Positions 46,669-55,899 of a DNA stretch of 64,000 bases are shown one piece after another. Both the position numbers and the translations under genes were made by a program. The stretch comes from Chthoniobacter flavus Ellin428 (GTDB lineage: Bacteria > Verrucomicrobiota > Verrucomicrobiia > Chthoniobacterales > Chthoniobacteraceae). The notes under the pieces are model-generated. The model did not search any database. It was not told the origin of the DNA and saw only the letters and a list, made by a program, of their open reading frames with translations. The DNA is taken from assembly GCF_000173075.1 (NCBI RefSeq), contig NZ_ABVL01000008.1, positions 62,001 to 126,000 on the forward strand, given 5' to 3'. Position 1 is the first letter of the stretch. Every line of letters starts with the position of its first letter.

Positions 46669-47681
46669 GAGGGAGGAGCGGAAGAATGGCGCGGCGCGCG
46701 CAGCTTGGCCAGCAGCTTTGGCAGAGCGCCCGCACCGAGGGCCGCTAGCAGCAGCACACCGGTGAGCATGCCGGCCATCTCGCGTGGTTGCCGGGCGTGG
46801 ACGAGCCCATTGTCGAGAACAGCAATCGCCGCGACACCGAAGAGCGTGCCGTGCACCGTGCCGATACCGCCGAAAATACTCGTGCCACCGAGCACCACCG
46901 CGGTAATGGCAAAGAGTTCGTAGCCCGTGCCGGCATCGGCCTTCGCCTGTCCCAGCCGCGCGGTGTAGATAATCGCCGCGAGGGCCGAGACCACGCCGGC
47001 GAGAATATACGCCTGGGCGATGCGCCGCTCGACGGGCAAGCCCGCGTAGCGCGCGCCTTCCGGCGAAAAACCAATCGCGCGGAGCGAACGCCCAAAGGTC
47101 GTGCGATGCACGAGCAGCCAGATGGCGATGGTCACTACGAGGAAGAACCAGACCTGGGTCGGCAGCCCGGCAAAGTGCTGCTGGCCGAGCGCGAGGAATG
47201 AGTCGGGGAAATTGGTGAAGGTATCGACGCCACGCGTGATCGCTTCCGCCAACCCGCGGAAGAGCGAATAGGTGCCCAGCGTGACGATCAAGGCAGGGAG
47301 GCGCAGCCGGGCGATGAGCACGGCATTCAAGCCACCGGCCAGCGCGCCGATAAGCAACGTGCACACCGCCGCCACCGGGAGCGACATCCCCACATCGCGC
47401 CACAGTTTGCCGAAAAGAATCGCGCACAACCCCAGCAACGAACCGACCGAGAGATCAATTCCGCCGGTGAGGATGATCGGCGTCATGACCAAGGCGAGCA
47501 GGCCGATCTCCGCGGAGTGCCGCATGATCTCGAAGGTATTATCCAGCGTACCAAAGCGACGCCCGACGGAGTTGAAATAAAACCATTCCGCAACCAGCAC
47601 GAGCAACAGGATGGTCTCGTGACGAAAGAGGAATTCGCCGATCGCGTGGCGACGCTGGTTGGTATTGCCGGAAGCAGCCAT
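46665..47681 (-). CDS. rhaQ: Rhamnose-type ABC transporter permease (RhaQ-like)
   Basis: A 338-residue inner-membrane permease of the RbsC family with 8-10 helices. The conserved GGIDLSVGSLLGLCAILFG and LRAIGFSPEGARYAGLPVER motifs and the helix LGGTSIFGGIGTVHGTLFG are typical. It follows the other permease by 1 nt and overlaps the binding-protein gene by 4 nt. The frame starts at 47717; the ATG at 47681 gives a normal N-terminus. The P and Q names are assigned by order only. Confidence 0.85.
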   Translation of the reverse strand: MAASGNTNQRRHAIGEFLFRHETILLLVLVAEWFYFNSVGRRFGTLDNTFEIMRHSAEIGLLALVMTPIILTGGIDLSVGSLLGLCAILFGKLWRDVGMSLPVAAVCTLLIGALAGGLNAVLIARLRLPALIVTLGTYSLFRGLAEAITRGVDTFTNFPDSFLALGQQHFAGLPTQVWFFLVVTIAIWLLVHRTTFGRSLRAIGFSPEGARYAGLPVERRIAQAYILAGVVSALAAIIYTARLGQAKADAGTGYELFAITAVVLGGTSIFGGIGTVHGTLFGVAAIAVLDNGLVHARQPREMAGMLTGVLLLAALGAGALPKLLAKLRAPRHSSAPPS

Positions 47682-47682
47682 T

Positions 47683-48612
47683 TCAGTTCGTCGCTCGACG
47701 GTTGCGCAATCCATCAAAGATCACCGCGAGGAGGATGATCGCGCCCTGGATGGCTTTTTCCCAATAGGCTTCCACGTGCAGGTAGGTGAGCGCGGGATTG
47801 ATGCAGGCCAGCAACAGCACGCCGACAAAGACGCCCCACAAATTGCCACGCCCGCCAGACACGGCCACGCCACCGACGACCGCTGCAGCGATGGCTTTCA
47901 ACTCCAGCCCGGTGCCGGATTTCGGATCGACCTGCGGCGACTGGACGACATTCAGTAGGGCCGCGAGACCAGCCAGCGCGCCCATGAAAACGAACACGGC
48001 GAGTGTGATCCACCGCGGCCGCAGGCCGGCGAGTCGTGCCGCTTCCGCATTCGAACCGACGGCGTAAAGGAAACGACCACCAGCCAGATGGCGCGAGGCC
48101 CAGGCCAGCACCGCGAGGATGATCAGCGCGCCGGCAATCAGCGCCCATTGCCCTCCGCGTTGACTGAGCCCGAACCATTGCCAGGCATCCGGCAGATTGA
48201 TGAACGCGCCCTGTTGTTTCCAGCGCAGCCCTTCGCGCAAAATGACCATGGTTGCCAGAGTCACGACGATACTGGGCAACCGCAGGCCGGCGACGAGCGC
48301 CCCATTCATCGCCCCTAGCACGGCCCCGAGGACTACGACCGCACCGAACACTGCGATCAGCGGCCAACCGGAGCCAGCGAGCAACCCCGCGCAAACACCG
48401 CACAGCGCGAAGATGGAGCCGATGGAGATATCGATCTCTCGCGCGACCATGACCAGGGCCACGCCGCACGCGACGATGAGCGTCGGCGCCTCTCGCGCCA
48501 GTCGCGAAAGCAACGGCTGCGGGTCATAAAATGCCGGCGCAGCCACAGCCATGACCAGCAACAGAAGGGCCAACACAATAGCGACGGAAAGCTCTCGGGA
48601 GTATTTCTGCAT
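47683..48612 (-). CDS. rhaP: Rhamnose-type ABC transporter permease (RhaP-like)
   Basis: A 309-residue RbsC-family permease: REIDISIGSIFALCGVCAG, LPSIVVTLATMVILREGL, and AAVVGGVAVSGGRGNLWGV. With the second permease it would form the membrane channel of the sugar importer. Its start overlaps the stop of the ATPase gene as TGATG. Confidence 0.85.
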   Translation of the reverse strand: MQKYSRELSVAIVLALLLLVMAVAAPAFYDPQPLLSRLAREAPTLIVACGVALVMVAREIDISIGSIFALCGVCAGLLAGSGWPLIAVFGAVVVLGAVLGAMNGALVAGLRLPSIVVTLATMVILREGLRWKQQGAFINLPDAWQWFGLSQRGGQWALIAGALIILAVLAWASRHLAGGRFLYAVGSNAEAARLAGLRPRWITLAVFVFMGALAGLAALLNVVQSPQVDPKSGTGLELKAIAAAVVGGVAVSGGRGNLWGVFVGVLLLACINPALTYLHVEAYWEKAIQGAIILLAVIFDGLRNRRATN

Positions 48613-50111
48613 CACGCCGCCTCCTTTTTCTGGCCGAGCGCGGCGGCCATCACGTCGTGCGCATCCACCCCGTGCGGGAATTCCGCCACGATCGTCCCGC
48701 CGCGCATGACGAGAACGCGGTCGCTCATCCCGAGCACTTCGGGCAGGTCGCTGGAAATCATCAGCACTGCCAGGCCCTCCGCGGCGAGATGGCGGATGAT
48801 CTTGTAAATCTCGCTCTTCGCCCCGACGTCGACACCCTGGGTCGGCTCGTCGAGGATCAGCACTTTCGGCTTCGTGGCCAGCCAGCGGGCCAGGGCGATC
48901 TTCTGCTGGTTGCCACCGCTCAGACTGCCGCCGGGCGCCTGCGGCCCTGCGGTTTTCACTCCGAGATCGCGAATGAAATCGAGCGTCAACTGCCGCTCCG
49001 CCGTGGAACGCAACCACGTGCCGGGAAAAATCTGCGCATGAATGGCCATCGTCGTATTCGCGGCGATGGGCATCTCGAGGATCACGCCATGCCGGCGGCG
49101 ATCCTCGGGCACATAAGCAATGCCGTGCGCGATCGCCGATCGCGGGTCGGTAATCTGCACGGCTTGCCCACCAAGCTGGATTTCACCGGTATCCGCGGGC
49201 GTCAGCCCGAAAAGAATCCGCGCCAATTCCGTGCGCCCCGCGCCGACCAGGCCCGCCATGCCGACGATCTCCCCGGCGCGCAATTCGAGATCGATGCCGT
49301 GGACGCCACTCTGCGAGCAGCCCACCTTCTTCAGCGTGAGTCGGCTCGCCCCGGGCGCGCTTTGCGCGGGCGGATAGATCGCGGTGACTTCGCGGCCGAC
49401 CATCATTTTGATCAATGCTGATTCGTTGATCTCATCCACCGGGTTCGTGCCCACGGATTCACCGTCCCGCAGCACCGTCACGCGATCGGCCAGCGCGAAG
49501 ATTTCCTCGAGCCGATGCGAAATATAAATCACCCCCACGCCATGCGCGCGCAGGTCGCGCACGACGGCGAAAAGGAGGTGCTGCTCCTTCTGCGTCAGCG
49601 ACGCCGTCGGTTCGTCCATGATGACCACGTGGGCGCCAGCGCCGAGCGCGCAGGCGATTTCCACGAGTTGCTGCTCAGGCATGGAAAGCGTCCGCACCTC
49701 GGCCGCGGGATCGATCTCCGCCCCAATGCGGTGGAGCAACTCCCGCGCACGCGTCCGCCGCGCCGCCCAGCCGACAGTGTGCAGCGGCGAGGTCTTTTCC
49801 AAACGCAGCGCGATATTTTCCGCCACACTCAAATCGGGAAAGAGGGCCGGCTGCTGATAAATGCAGGCGATGCCGAGCGCTCGCGCCCTGGCCGGCGTGA
49901 GATGCGAAACCGATTGTCCGCCGATCTGAATTTCCCCGTCGTCCAACGCGTAGGCACCAGTGATGACTTTGATCAGCGTCGATTTCCCCGCGCCATTTTC
50001 CCCGAGCAGCGCGTGGACTTCCCCCTCCTCCAAGGCAAAGGAAACCCCACGCAACGCCCGGACCGCACCAAAGGATTTGGTGACATTGCGGAGCTCGAGG
50101 AGGGTGGCCAT
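48612..50111 (-). CDS. rhaT: Rhamnose-type ABC transporter ATPase (two nucleotide-binding domains)
   Basis: A 499-residue protein with two ABC domains, as in RbsA/RhaT. The first has Walker A LLGENGAGKSTLIKV and Walker B VVIMDEPTASL. The second has a weak GLVGAGRTELARI Walker A and the strong signature LSGGNQQKIALARWL with LILDEPTQGVDVGAK. It powers sugar import. It is the first gene of the operon; the divergent lutA starts 136 nt away, across a CGATTAATCG palindrome. Confidence 0.93.
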   Translation of the reverse strand: MATLLELRNVTKSFGAVRALRGVSFALEEGEVHALLGENGAGKSTLIKVITGAYALDDGEIQIGGQSVSHLTPARARALGIACIYQQPALFPDLSVAENIALRLEKTSPLHTVGWAARRTRARELLHRIGAEIDPAAEVRTLSMPEQQLVEIACALGAGAHVVIMDEPTASLTQKEQHLLFAVVRDLRAHGVGVIYISHRLEEIFALADRVTVLRDGESVGTNPVDEINESALIKMMVGREVTAIYPPAQSAPGASRLTLKKVGCSQSGVHGIDLELRAGEIVGMAGLVGAGRTELARILFGLTPADTGEIQLGGQAVQITDPRSAIAHGIAYVPEDRRRHGVILEMPIAANTTMAIHAQIFPGTWLRSTAERQLTLDFIRDLGVKTAGPQAPGGSLSGGNQQKIALARWLATKPKVLILDEPTQGVDVGAKSEIYKIIRHLAAEGLAVLMISSDLPEVLGMSDRVLVMRGGTIVAEFPHGVDAHDVMAAALGQKKEAA

Positions 50112-50130
50112 GGGGGAGTTTTTGCATCGG

Positions 50131-50140
50131 CGATTAATCG
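50131..50140. promoter_or_regulatory. Perfect 10-bp palindrome between rhaT and lutA
   Basis: CGATTAATCG lies in the 135-nt gap between two divergent operons for sugar uptake and lactate oxidation, 20 nt before rhaT. It could be a LacI- or GntR-type operator, or chance. I found no matching copy in the rhaB-rhaA gap. Confidence 0.3.
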
Positions 50141-50246
50141 AAAACGCCGCGATCGGAAAACTGAAAATTCCCGCGCACACATTCTTTTTGCTTAGCTTGG
50201 GTTCGCTTCCGAGTATTACAAACGTGCCCAATTCGCCCGACCGCCT

Positions 50247-50967
50247 ATGCGCGTGACGCTCTTCATTCCCTGTTTTATCGATTCGCTCTACCCGAAGGTG
50301 GCGATGTCGATCGTGCAAATTCTCGAACGCCTCGACCACGAGGTCGATTACCCGGAGGGACAGACCTGCTGCGGCCAGCCGCCCTTCAATTCCGGCTATT
50401 GGGATGAAGCGCGCGAAGTCGCCGCCCGGCAACTCGAAGTCTTCCGTGATGCGGAGGTCGTCGTCTCTGCGTCTGGTTCGTGCGGAGCGATGTTCAAGAA
50501 ATTCTACCTCGAACTTTTCCACGGCCGTCCGGAGGAGGAAGCGGCCCGGCGGCTTTCGGCGAAGACCTACGAGTTCTCCGAATTTCTGGTCAACAAGCTC
50601 GGCGTGCGCGATGTGGGCGCGCGCTTTGAAGGAAAAAGTGACTTTCCACGACGGCTGCCACGGCCTGCGCGAACTCGGCACGAAAGAGGCGCCGCGCGAA
50701 TTGCTCCGCGCGGTGAAGGGGCTGGAGCTGGTGGAGATGGGCGAAGCGGAATCGTGCTGCGGCTTTGGCGGCATGTTCGCGGTGAAGTATCCCCAGATTT
50801 CCACCGCCATGGCGGAAGTGAAGTGCAACTCGATCGTCGAAACCGGCGTGGACTATGTGGTGAGCAACGACTCGAGCTGCCTCATGCAAATCCAGGGTTA
50901 TCTCAGCCGGCACAGTCCGCGCGTCGTAAAAAGCCTGCACCTCGCCGAAGTCCTCGCCCAGCAATGA
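50247..50967 (+). CDS. lutA: Lactate utilisation protein LutA (frame broken once)
   Basis: A CCG-domain protein (LldE/LutA) that oxidises L-lactate with LutB and LutC. The N-terminal half has GQTCCGQPPFNSGYWDEA, one cysteine-rich site. The second half continues in the next frame with VTFHDGCHGLRELG and AESCCGFGGMFAVKYP. One extra A in the run 50633-50637 breaks the frame; without it the protein reads through to the TGA at 50965. By chance the broken frame runs on into lutB. It overlaps the lutB start as ATGA. Confidence 0.88.
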
Positions 50968-52379
50968 TCAATCTCCAGGAACCCCAGGAACAATTTCAGC
51001 ACGACGCCGATCGGACAACGGCGGACGAGCCGCGCCGGGCGGCGGTGCGCAAGGCGCTCGGCAATTACCAGATCGCCCGCGGCAAGACGGAGAATGCCTT
51101 TGCGAGCTGGCAACACGCGCGCGACGCGGCGGCGACGATCAAGTACGAGGGCGTCAATCATCTCGACCAGTACCTGCGCGAGTTTGAGGAAAAATTCACC
51201 GCGCGCGGCGGGAAGGTTTTCTGGGCGAGCAACAGCGCGCAGGCGCGGGAATACATTTTGAATCTCGCCCGCGAGCGCGGGGTGAAATCGATCGTCAAAT
51301 CGAAGGCGATGACCAGCGAGGAGATTCACCTCAACGACGCGCTGGAGAAGGATGGCTATCACGTCATCGAGAGCGATCTCGGTGAATTCATCCAGCAGCT
51401 CAAGCACGAGCCGCCTTACCATTTCGTCTTCCCGTGCATGCACTTGAAGCGCGACGAGATCAGCGCGCTTTTCGAGCGCGAGCTCGGCTCGGCGAAGACG
51501 GATTCGCCGGAGGAACTGACGATGATCGCGCGCCGGGTGTTGCGGCAGCATTACATCAATGCCGACATGGGCATTTCCGGCGGCAATTTCATCGTCGCGG
51601 AAACGGGGATGATCTCGATTACGGAAAACGAAGGCAACGCCCGGCTGACCACGGCCCTGCCGAAGATTCACGTCGCGCTGATTGGCATCGAGAAGATCGT
51701 GCCGCGGCTGGCCGATCTCTCGCTTTTCCTCCCGATGCTGGCCACCGCCGGCACGGGCCAGCAGCTCACTTGCTACAACTCGATGTACGGCGGTCCGCGC
51801 CTGCCCGGCGAGGTCGATGGGCCGGAGGAATTTCACGTCGTGTTGCTCGACAATCATCGCACGCGTTTGCTGGCCGATGCCGAGCAGCGCGATGCGCTTC
51901 ACTGCATTCGCTGCGGCGCGTGCCTGAATGTCTGCCCGATCTTTAAGAACATTGGTGGGCATGCCTATGGCACGACGTATCAAGGACCCATCGGCAGCGT
52001 CATCACGCCGCACTATCGCGGATTGCAGGATTGGAAGCATCTCAGCGGAGCATCGTCGCTCTGCGGCGCTTGCACCGAGGCCTGCCCGGTGAAGATCGAT
52101 ATTCACCATCACCTCCTGCAAAACCGCCGCAACGCCGTGGCGGAGAAGAAGGTCTGGTGGGAGAAGCTGATTTGGTTCGGCTTCCGGCATCTCATGAAAC
52201 GACCTTGGGCTTACAAGCTGGCCATTCGCCTCGCGCCGGTCGGGCAACTCTTTCATCCGTTTGTCTACGGCACGGAGCTCGATCCGGTGCAGTCGTGGAC
52301 GAAGACGCGCGATTTTCCCGAGGCGGCGACGCAGTCGTTTCACGATTGGTGGCGCGAGAGAAAGGGGGCGCGGAAATGA
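50964..52379 (+). CDS. lutB: Lactate utilisation Fe-S protein LutB
   Basis: A 471-residue protein of the LutB/LldF family. The C-terminal CIRCGACLNVCPIF and CGACTEACPVKIDIHHHLL motifs bind two [4Fe-4S] clusters. The central GGNFIVAETGMISITENEGNAR is the conserved family region. It transfers electrons from lactate. It follows lutA with an ATGA overlap and overlaps lutC by the same type. Confidence 0.95.
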   Translation: MINLQEPQEQFQHDADRTTADEPRRAAVRKALGNYQIARGKTENAFASWQHARDAAATIKYEGVNHLDQYLREFEEKFTARGGKVFWASNSAQAREYILNLARERGVKSIVKSKAMTSEEIHLNDALEKDGYHVIESDLGEFIQQLKHEPPYHFVFPCMHLKRDEISALFERELGSAKTDSPEELTMIARRVLRQHYINADMGISGGNFIVAETGMISITENEGNARLTTALPKIHVALIGIEKIVPRLADLSLFLPMLATAGTGQQLTCYNSMYGGPRLPGEVDGPEEFHVVLLDNHRTRLLADAEQRDALHCIRCGACLNVCPIFKNIGGHAYGTTYQGPIGSVITPHYRGLQDWKHLSGASSLCGACTEACPVKIDIHHHLLQNRRNAVAEKKVWWEKLIWFGFRHLMKRPWAYKLAIRLAPVGQLFHPFVYGTELDPVQSWTKTRDFPEAATQSFHDWWRERKGARK

Positions 52380-53080
52380 ATCCTTTGTCGCCCAATGGGG
52401 ATCGCGAGGCCGTGCTCGGCCGTATTTCCGAAGCGCTCCGGGAAGAAGCGCCACGTCATCACGAGACGCCCACCAAGCCGGCGCCCAGCGGCCTCACCGC
52501 GCCGTTCCGCGAATGGCTGCCGCCGGTCGGCAAGACACGCAAGGAACAGATCGCGCTTTTTGCGAAACAATCGGAGGGGCTGAAAACGGAATTTCACGAA
52601 TGCGCTTCGCCGGAAGCGGCGGCCAAATACCTCGCCGACCTGGCAAAGAAAGGTCATTGGAAGACGCTGGCGCTGCACAAGGGTGCGCTGACCGACGCGG
52701 TCGCGGGGTGGTTGCCGGAGACGCTCACCCTGCTGCGCATCGATGACGGCTATCAGAAAGAAGTGCTCGAGACCTGTGACGCCGGCTTCACGGAATGCGA
52801 GTCGTTGGTCGCGCAAACGGGATCCGTTTGCATCACCGGACGCAGCTCCGGCGGGCGCGCATTGAGCGTGTTGCCGCCGCATCACGTGGTCATCGCGCAC
52901 AAGACGCAGATCGTGACCGATCTCGCCGCGGCATATGAATCGCTCGCGGAAAAATACCGGGACAATTACCCGAGCTTTATCTCCTTCATCACCGGCCCGA
53001 GCCGGACGGGAGATATCGAGCGCATCCTCGTCCTCGGCGCCCATGGGCCGAAGAAGTTGACGGTGTTGCTGGTGCCGTAG
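52376..53080 (+). CDS. lutC: Lactate utilisation protein LutC
   Basis: A 234-residue protein of the LUD domain family: GFTECESLVAQTGSVCITG and LPPHHVVIAHKTQIVTDL, then PSRTGDIERILVLGAHGP. It completes the LutABC complex, which oxidises L-lactate to pyruvate. Since L-lactaldehyde from rhamnose can be oxidised to L-lactate, the operon fits the rhamnose genes around it. Confidence 0.94.
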   Translation: MNPLSPNGDREAVLGRISEALREEAPRHHETPTKPAPSGLTAPFREWLPPVGKTRKEQIALFAKQSEGLKTEFHECASPEAAAKYLADLAKKGHWKTLALHKGALTDAVAGWLPETLTLLRIDDGYQKEVLETCDAGFTECESLVAQTGSVCITGRSSGGRALSVLPPHHVVIAHKTQIVTDLAAAYESLAEKYRDNYPSFISFITGPSRTGDIERILVLGAHGPKKLTVLLVP

Positions 53081-53084
53081 GCGT

Positions 53085-54140
53085 TTAAATATTCGCCTCC
53101 CGCTGCACGCTGCGGAGGTGGATCGTCTTGTTCTCCAAATCGTGCACGGCGCGGATGTAGCGGACGGTACGGCTGCGGGCGCGCATGAGGATCGAATTGG
53201 TGATCGCTTTCTTGCCGATCAGGCGCACGCCGGGGAGCAGCGAGCTGTCGCTGATGCCGGTGGCGCAGAAGATGGCGCTCTTGCCGTTGACGAGGTCGTC
53301 GACGGTGTAGACGCGCGTGAGATCTTCCTCGCTCATTTCCTTGAGCACGCTGGCGCGTTCTTCGGCGTCGCGCGGCCACATGCGCAGGAGCATTTCGCCG
53401 CCAAGGGCCTTGAGCGCGGCAGCGGTGAGGATGCCTTCCGGCGAGCCGCCGATGCCCCAGTAAAGATCCACGCCCGAATCGACGAGCGACGGCGAGACCG
53501 CCGCGGTGATGTCGCCATCGGTAATCAAGCGCAGAGCGGCGCCGCACTGGCGCACTTGCTTGATGACATCGGCGTGACGCGGGCGATTGAGTGTCATGAC
53601 CACGAGCTCCGGCACGCGTTTGCCGAGCGCCTTGGCGATGCGCTTGAGCGTGATGTCCATGGGATCGTCGATCTGCAACGGTTCCATGCCGCCGGCGATG
53701 GCCTTCACGACCTCCGGCCCATAGGCCATCTTGGTCGAATAAAAGGTCGGCAGGTTTTTCATCGCGTGCCCTTCGCCTTGCGTGCGCTCGCTGGCCGCCA
53801 TCACGGAAATGGCGTTGGGCAGGCCGTTGGCGGTGTTGCTCGTGCCGTCGACGGGATCGAGCGCGATGTCGAATCGCGGCGAGCCGACCCGCCAGGTGCC
53901 GAGCTGTTCACCGAGGAAAATGCCGGGCGCGTTGTCCTTGATGCCCTCGCCGATGACGACTTCGCCCGCGATGTCCACGAGATCGAAGACGCCGTAGATC
54001 GCGTCGCACGCCGCGGCATCGGCGGCCTCTTTCTCGCCGCGACCCAGCCAGTGGATCACGTTGAGCGCCGCATTTTCGGTCGCGCGCACGAACTCAAATT
54101 CGATCGTCCGCTCGGGGTCGGACAAAGATAGGGAAGACAT
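53085..54140 (-). CDS. glpX: Class II fructose-1,6-bisphosphatase
   Basis: A 351-residue phosphatase of the GlpX type. GEVVIGEGIKDNAP and DIALDPVDGTSNTANGLP hold the metal-binding acidic residues, and the GIGGSPEGILTAAALKALGG loop and CATGISDSSLLPGVR fit the family. It makes fructose-6-phosphate in gluconeogenesis, which a cell growing on rhamnose needs. A TTG at 54176 could also start it; ATG at 54140 is preferred. Confidence 0.95.
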   Translation of the reverse strand: MSSLSLSDPERTIEFEFVRATENAALNVIHWLGRGEKEAADAAACDAIYGVFDLVDIAGEVVIGEGIKDNAPGIFLGEQLGTWRVGSPRFDIALDPVDGTSNTANGLPNAISVMAASERTQGEGHAMKNLPTFYSTKMAYGPEVVKAIAGGMEPLQIDDPMDITLKRIAKALGKRVPELVVMTLNRPRHADVIKQVRQCGAALRLITDGDITAAVSPSLVDSGVDLYWGIGGSPEGILTAAALKALGGEMLLRMWPRDAEERASVLKEMSEEDLTRVYTVDDLVNGKSAIFCATGISDSSLLPGVRLIGKKAITNSILMRARSRTVRYIRAVHDLENKTIHLRSVQREANI

Positions 54141-54222
54141 GACCTGATTACGAACCGGCAATTTTCCGTTGGTCAAGGAAGGGCGTGAAAAACTTCGTGG
54201 GAGGGCGGGATTTCCGGGAGCC

Positions 54223-54283
54223 CTTAATCTTAATCTTAATCCTGTCCGCGCATCGGGGGATTAAGATTACGATTAAGATTAAG
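54223..54283. repeat. Hexad word hairpin (TTAATC family), copy D
   Basis: The left arm is three TTAATC units (54223-54242) and the right arm (54258-54283) is the complement with one GTAATC variant. They pair with one mismatch over 19 nt. It lies between the rhaB stop and the glpX start, 82 nt upstream of glpX. Confidence 0.92.
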
Positions 54284-54309
54284 AAAAACCCTCCGGCCTT
54301 GAGAGCCTC

Positions 54310-55788
54310 TCAACCCGGCAATTGAGCGAAACGGGTGTGCGCCGCTTCCCAGGCGTCATCGGGCCGTGGCTCGTAGCGGATGGTGGCAAAGGATTCGCGG
54401 ATCACCGCCCGGCCCGCAGCCAGATCGGGCAGGCTGTCCAGGGCCAGGAGTTGGGAGAGCACATTGCCCAACGCGGTGGCTTCGACCGGCCCGGCGACGA
54501 CGGTCCGGCCGGTGGCATCGGCGGCGAGTTGATTTAGCAGTTCATTTTTCGATCCGCCGCCCACGATGTGCAACACGCGCACCTTGCGGCCGGTGAGGCG
54601 TTCCATCTCTTCCAGCTTCGCCGCGTAGAGGAGGGCGAGGCTATCGAAGATGCAGCGCGCGAATTCTCCGGGCGTCTGCGGCTCGGGCTGGCCGGTCTCG
54701 CGGCAAAAGGCGCGGATTTCCGCCGGCATATCCGTGGGGCTGTGGAAGCGCGGATCGTTCGGTTGGATGAGCGAGCGCAGCGGTCGCGCCGCGGCGGCGA
54801 GCGGGGTGAGGCTGGCGTAATCGTGATCGTGCCCCTCGCGCGCCCAGATGCGCCGGCACTCCTGCAACAGCCACAGGCCGATGATGTTTTTCAAAAACCG
54901 AATGGTGCCGCCGTAGCCGACTTCGTTCGTGAAATTCGCCGCCCGCGCCGCGTCGTTCATCAAGGGCGCGGGCAATTCCACGCCGATGAGCGACCAGGTG
55001 CCGGAGCTGAGATACGCCCAGTCATCACCCTGCGCCGGCACCGCGGCGACCGCGGCCGCGGTGTCGTGCGTGCAACCCGCCACCACCGGGATCGGGCTAA
55101 GACCGGTCTCTGCTCTCACATCAGGCAGCAGCGGCCCCAGCACGGTGCCGGGCGGGACGATCTCCGGGAAAAGTTGGCGCGGAAAACCGAAATGGGAGAT
55201 CAGCTTATCCGACCACTTGTGGGTGCGTGGGTCGAAGAGCTGGGTCGTGCTCGCATTCGTCGCTTCGGCGACGGCGCGTCCGCACAGGAGATAGTGAATC
55301 CAATCGGCGACCAGCAGCAGGCGCTCGGCGGTGTTGAGCAGCATGACGTCCTCGGCCTGGTCCGCGAGCAGGGCGTAGAGTGTATTGATCGGCATGAACT
55401 GGATGCCGGTCTCGCCAAAGACGAGGCGCTCGAAATCCGGATTGCGGGCCGCGCGAAAGGCCGCCTCGCGCCGGGCACTGCGATAATGATAGGGGATGCG
55501 CAGCAGCGGTTCCTGGCCGCGAATGAAGGCGTAGTCGATGGCCCAGGAATCGACGCCGATGCTGGCGATGGGATGCCCGCGCTGCGCCGCCATGCGCAGG
55601 CCTTGAAGGATCTCACGGTAGATACCCAGCAGATTCCAGCGTAGCGAGTCGTGGACGCGCACTGGCCCATTGGGAAAGCGATGGATTTCCTCCAGCTTCA
55701 GCCGCTGGCCATCGAAAGTGCCGAGCATGACGCGCCCGCTTTCCGCGCCAAGATCACAAGCGATGTGGTAGCTGGGGAGACTTGCCAT
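54310..55788 (-). CDS. rhaB: Rhamnulokinase
   Basis: A 492-residue FGGY kinase that phosphorylates L-rhamnulose at O1. HIACDLGAESGRVMLGTF is the phosphate-1 motif, SIGVDSWAIDYAFI and GCTHDTAAAVAAVPA are RhaB features, and the C-terminal HIVGGGSKNELLNQLAADATGR is the adenosine motif. It is divergent from rhaA across 111 nt. A further ATG lies at 55818. Confidence 0.94.
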   Translation of the reverse strand: MASLPSYHIACDLGAESGRVMLGTFDGQRLKLEEIHRFPNGPVRVHDSLRWNLLGIYREILQGLRMAAQRGHPIASIGVDSWAIDYAFIRGQEPLLRIPYHYRSARREAAFRAARNPDFERLVFGETGIQFMPINTLYALLADQAEDVMLLNTAERLLLVADWIHYLLCGRAVAEATNASTTQLFDPRTHKWSDKLISHFGFPRQLFPEIVPPGTVLGPLLPDVRAETGLSPIPVVAGCTHDTAAAVAAVPAQGDDWAYLSSGTWSLIGVELPAPLMNDAARAANFTNEVGYGGTIRFLKNIIGLWLLQECRRIWAREGHDHDYASLTPLAAAARPLRSLIQPNDPRFHSPTDMPAEIRAFCRETGQPEPQTPGEFARCIFDSLALLYAAKLEEMERLTGRKVRVLHIVGGGSKNELLNQLAADATGRTVVAGPVEATALGNVLSQLLALDSLPDLAAGRAVIRESFATIRYEPRPDDAWEAAHTRFAQLPG

Positions 55789-55899
55789 CCCGCCGGGCAT
55801 AGATGCGAGCTGGGGCATACGTAAAGCCGCAAATCGCTCGCGGCGCCGTTTCGGTTTGCCAAGAAACACGATTCGGGTTTGCGTCCGCCTCATCCACCC

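Noticed and set aside
50247-52379. An apparent fusion of LutA and LutB in one frame
   Set aside because: The middle part is arginine-rich out-of-frame sequence. The proper LutA C-terminus is in the neighbouring frame, and a normal lutB ATG lies at 50964.
55789-55899. Copies of the AraC half-site in the rhaB-rhaA gap
   Set aside because: GTTTCGG occurs near 55850 but the remaining bases do not match and no second site at 21 bp was found.
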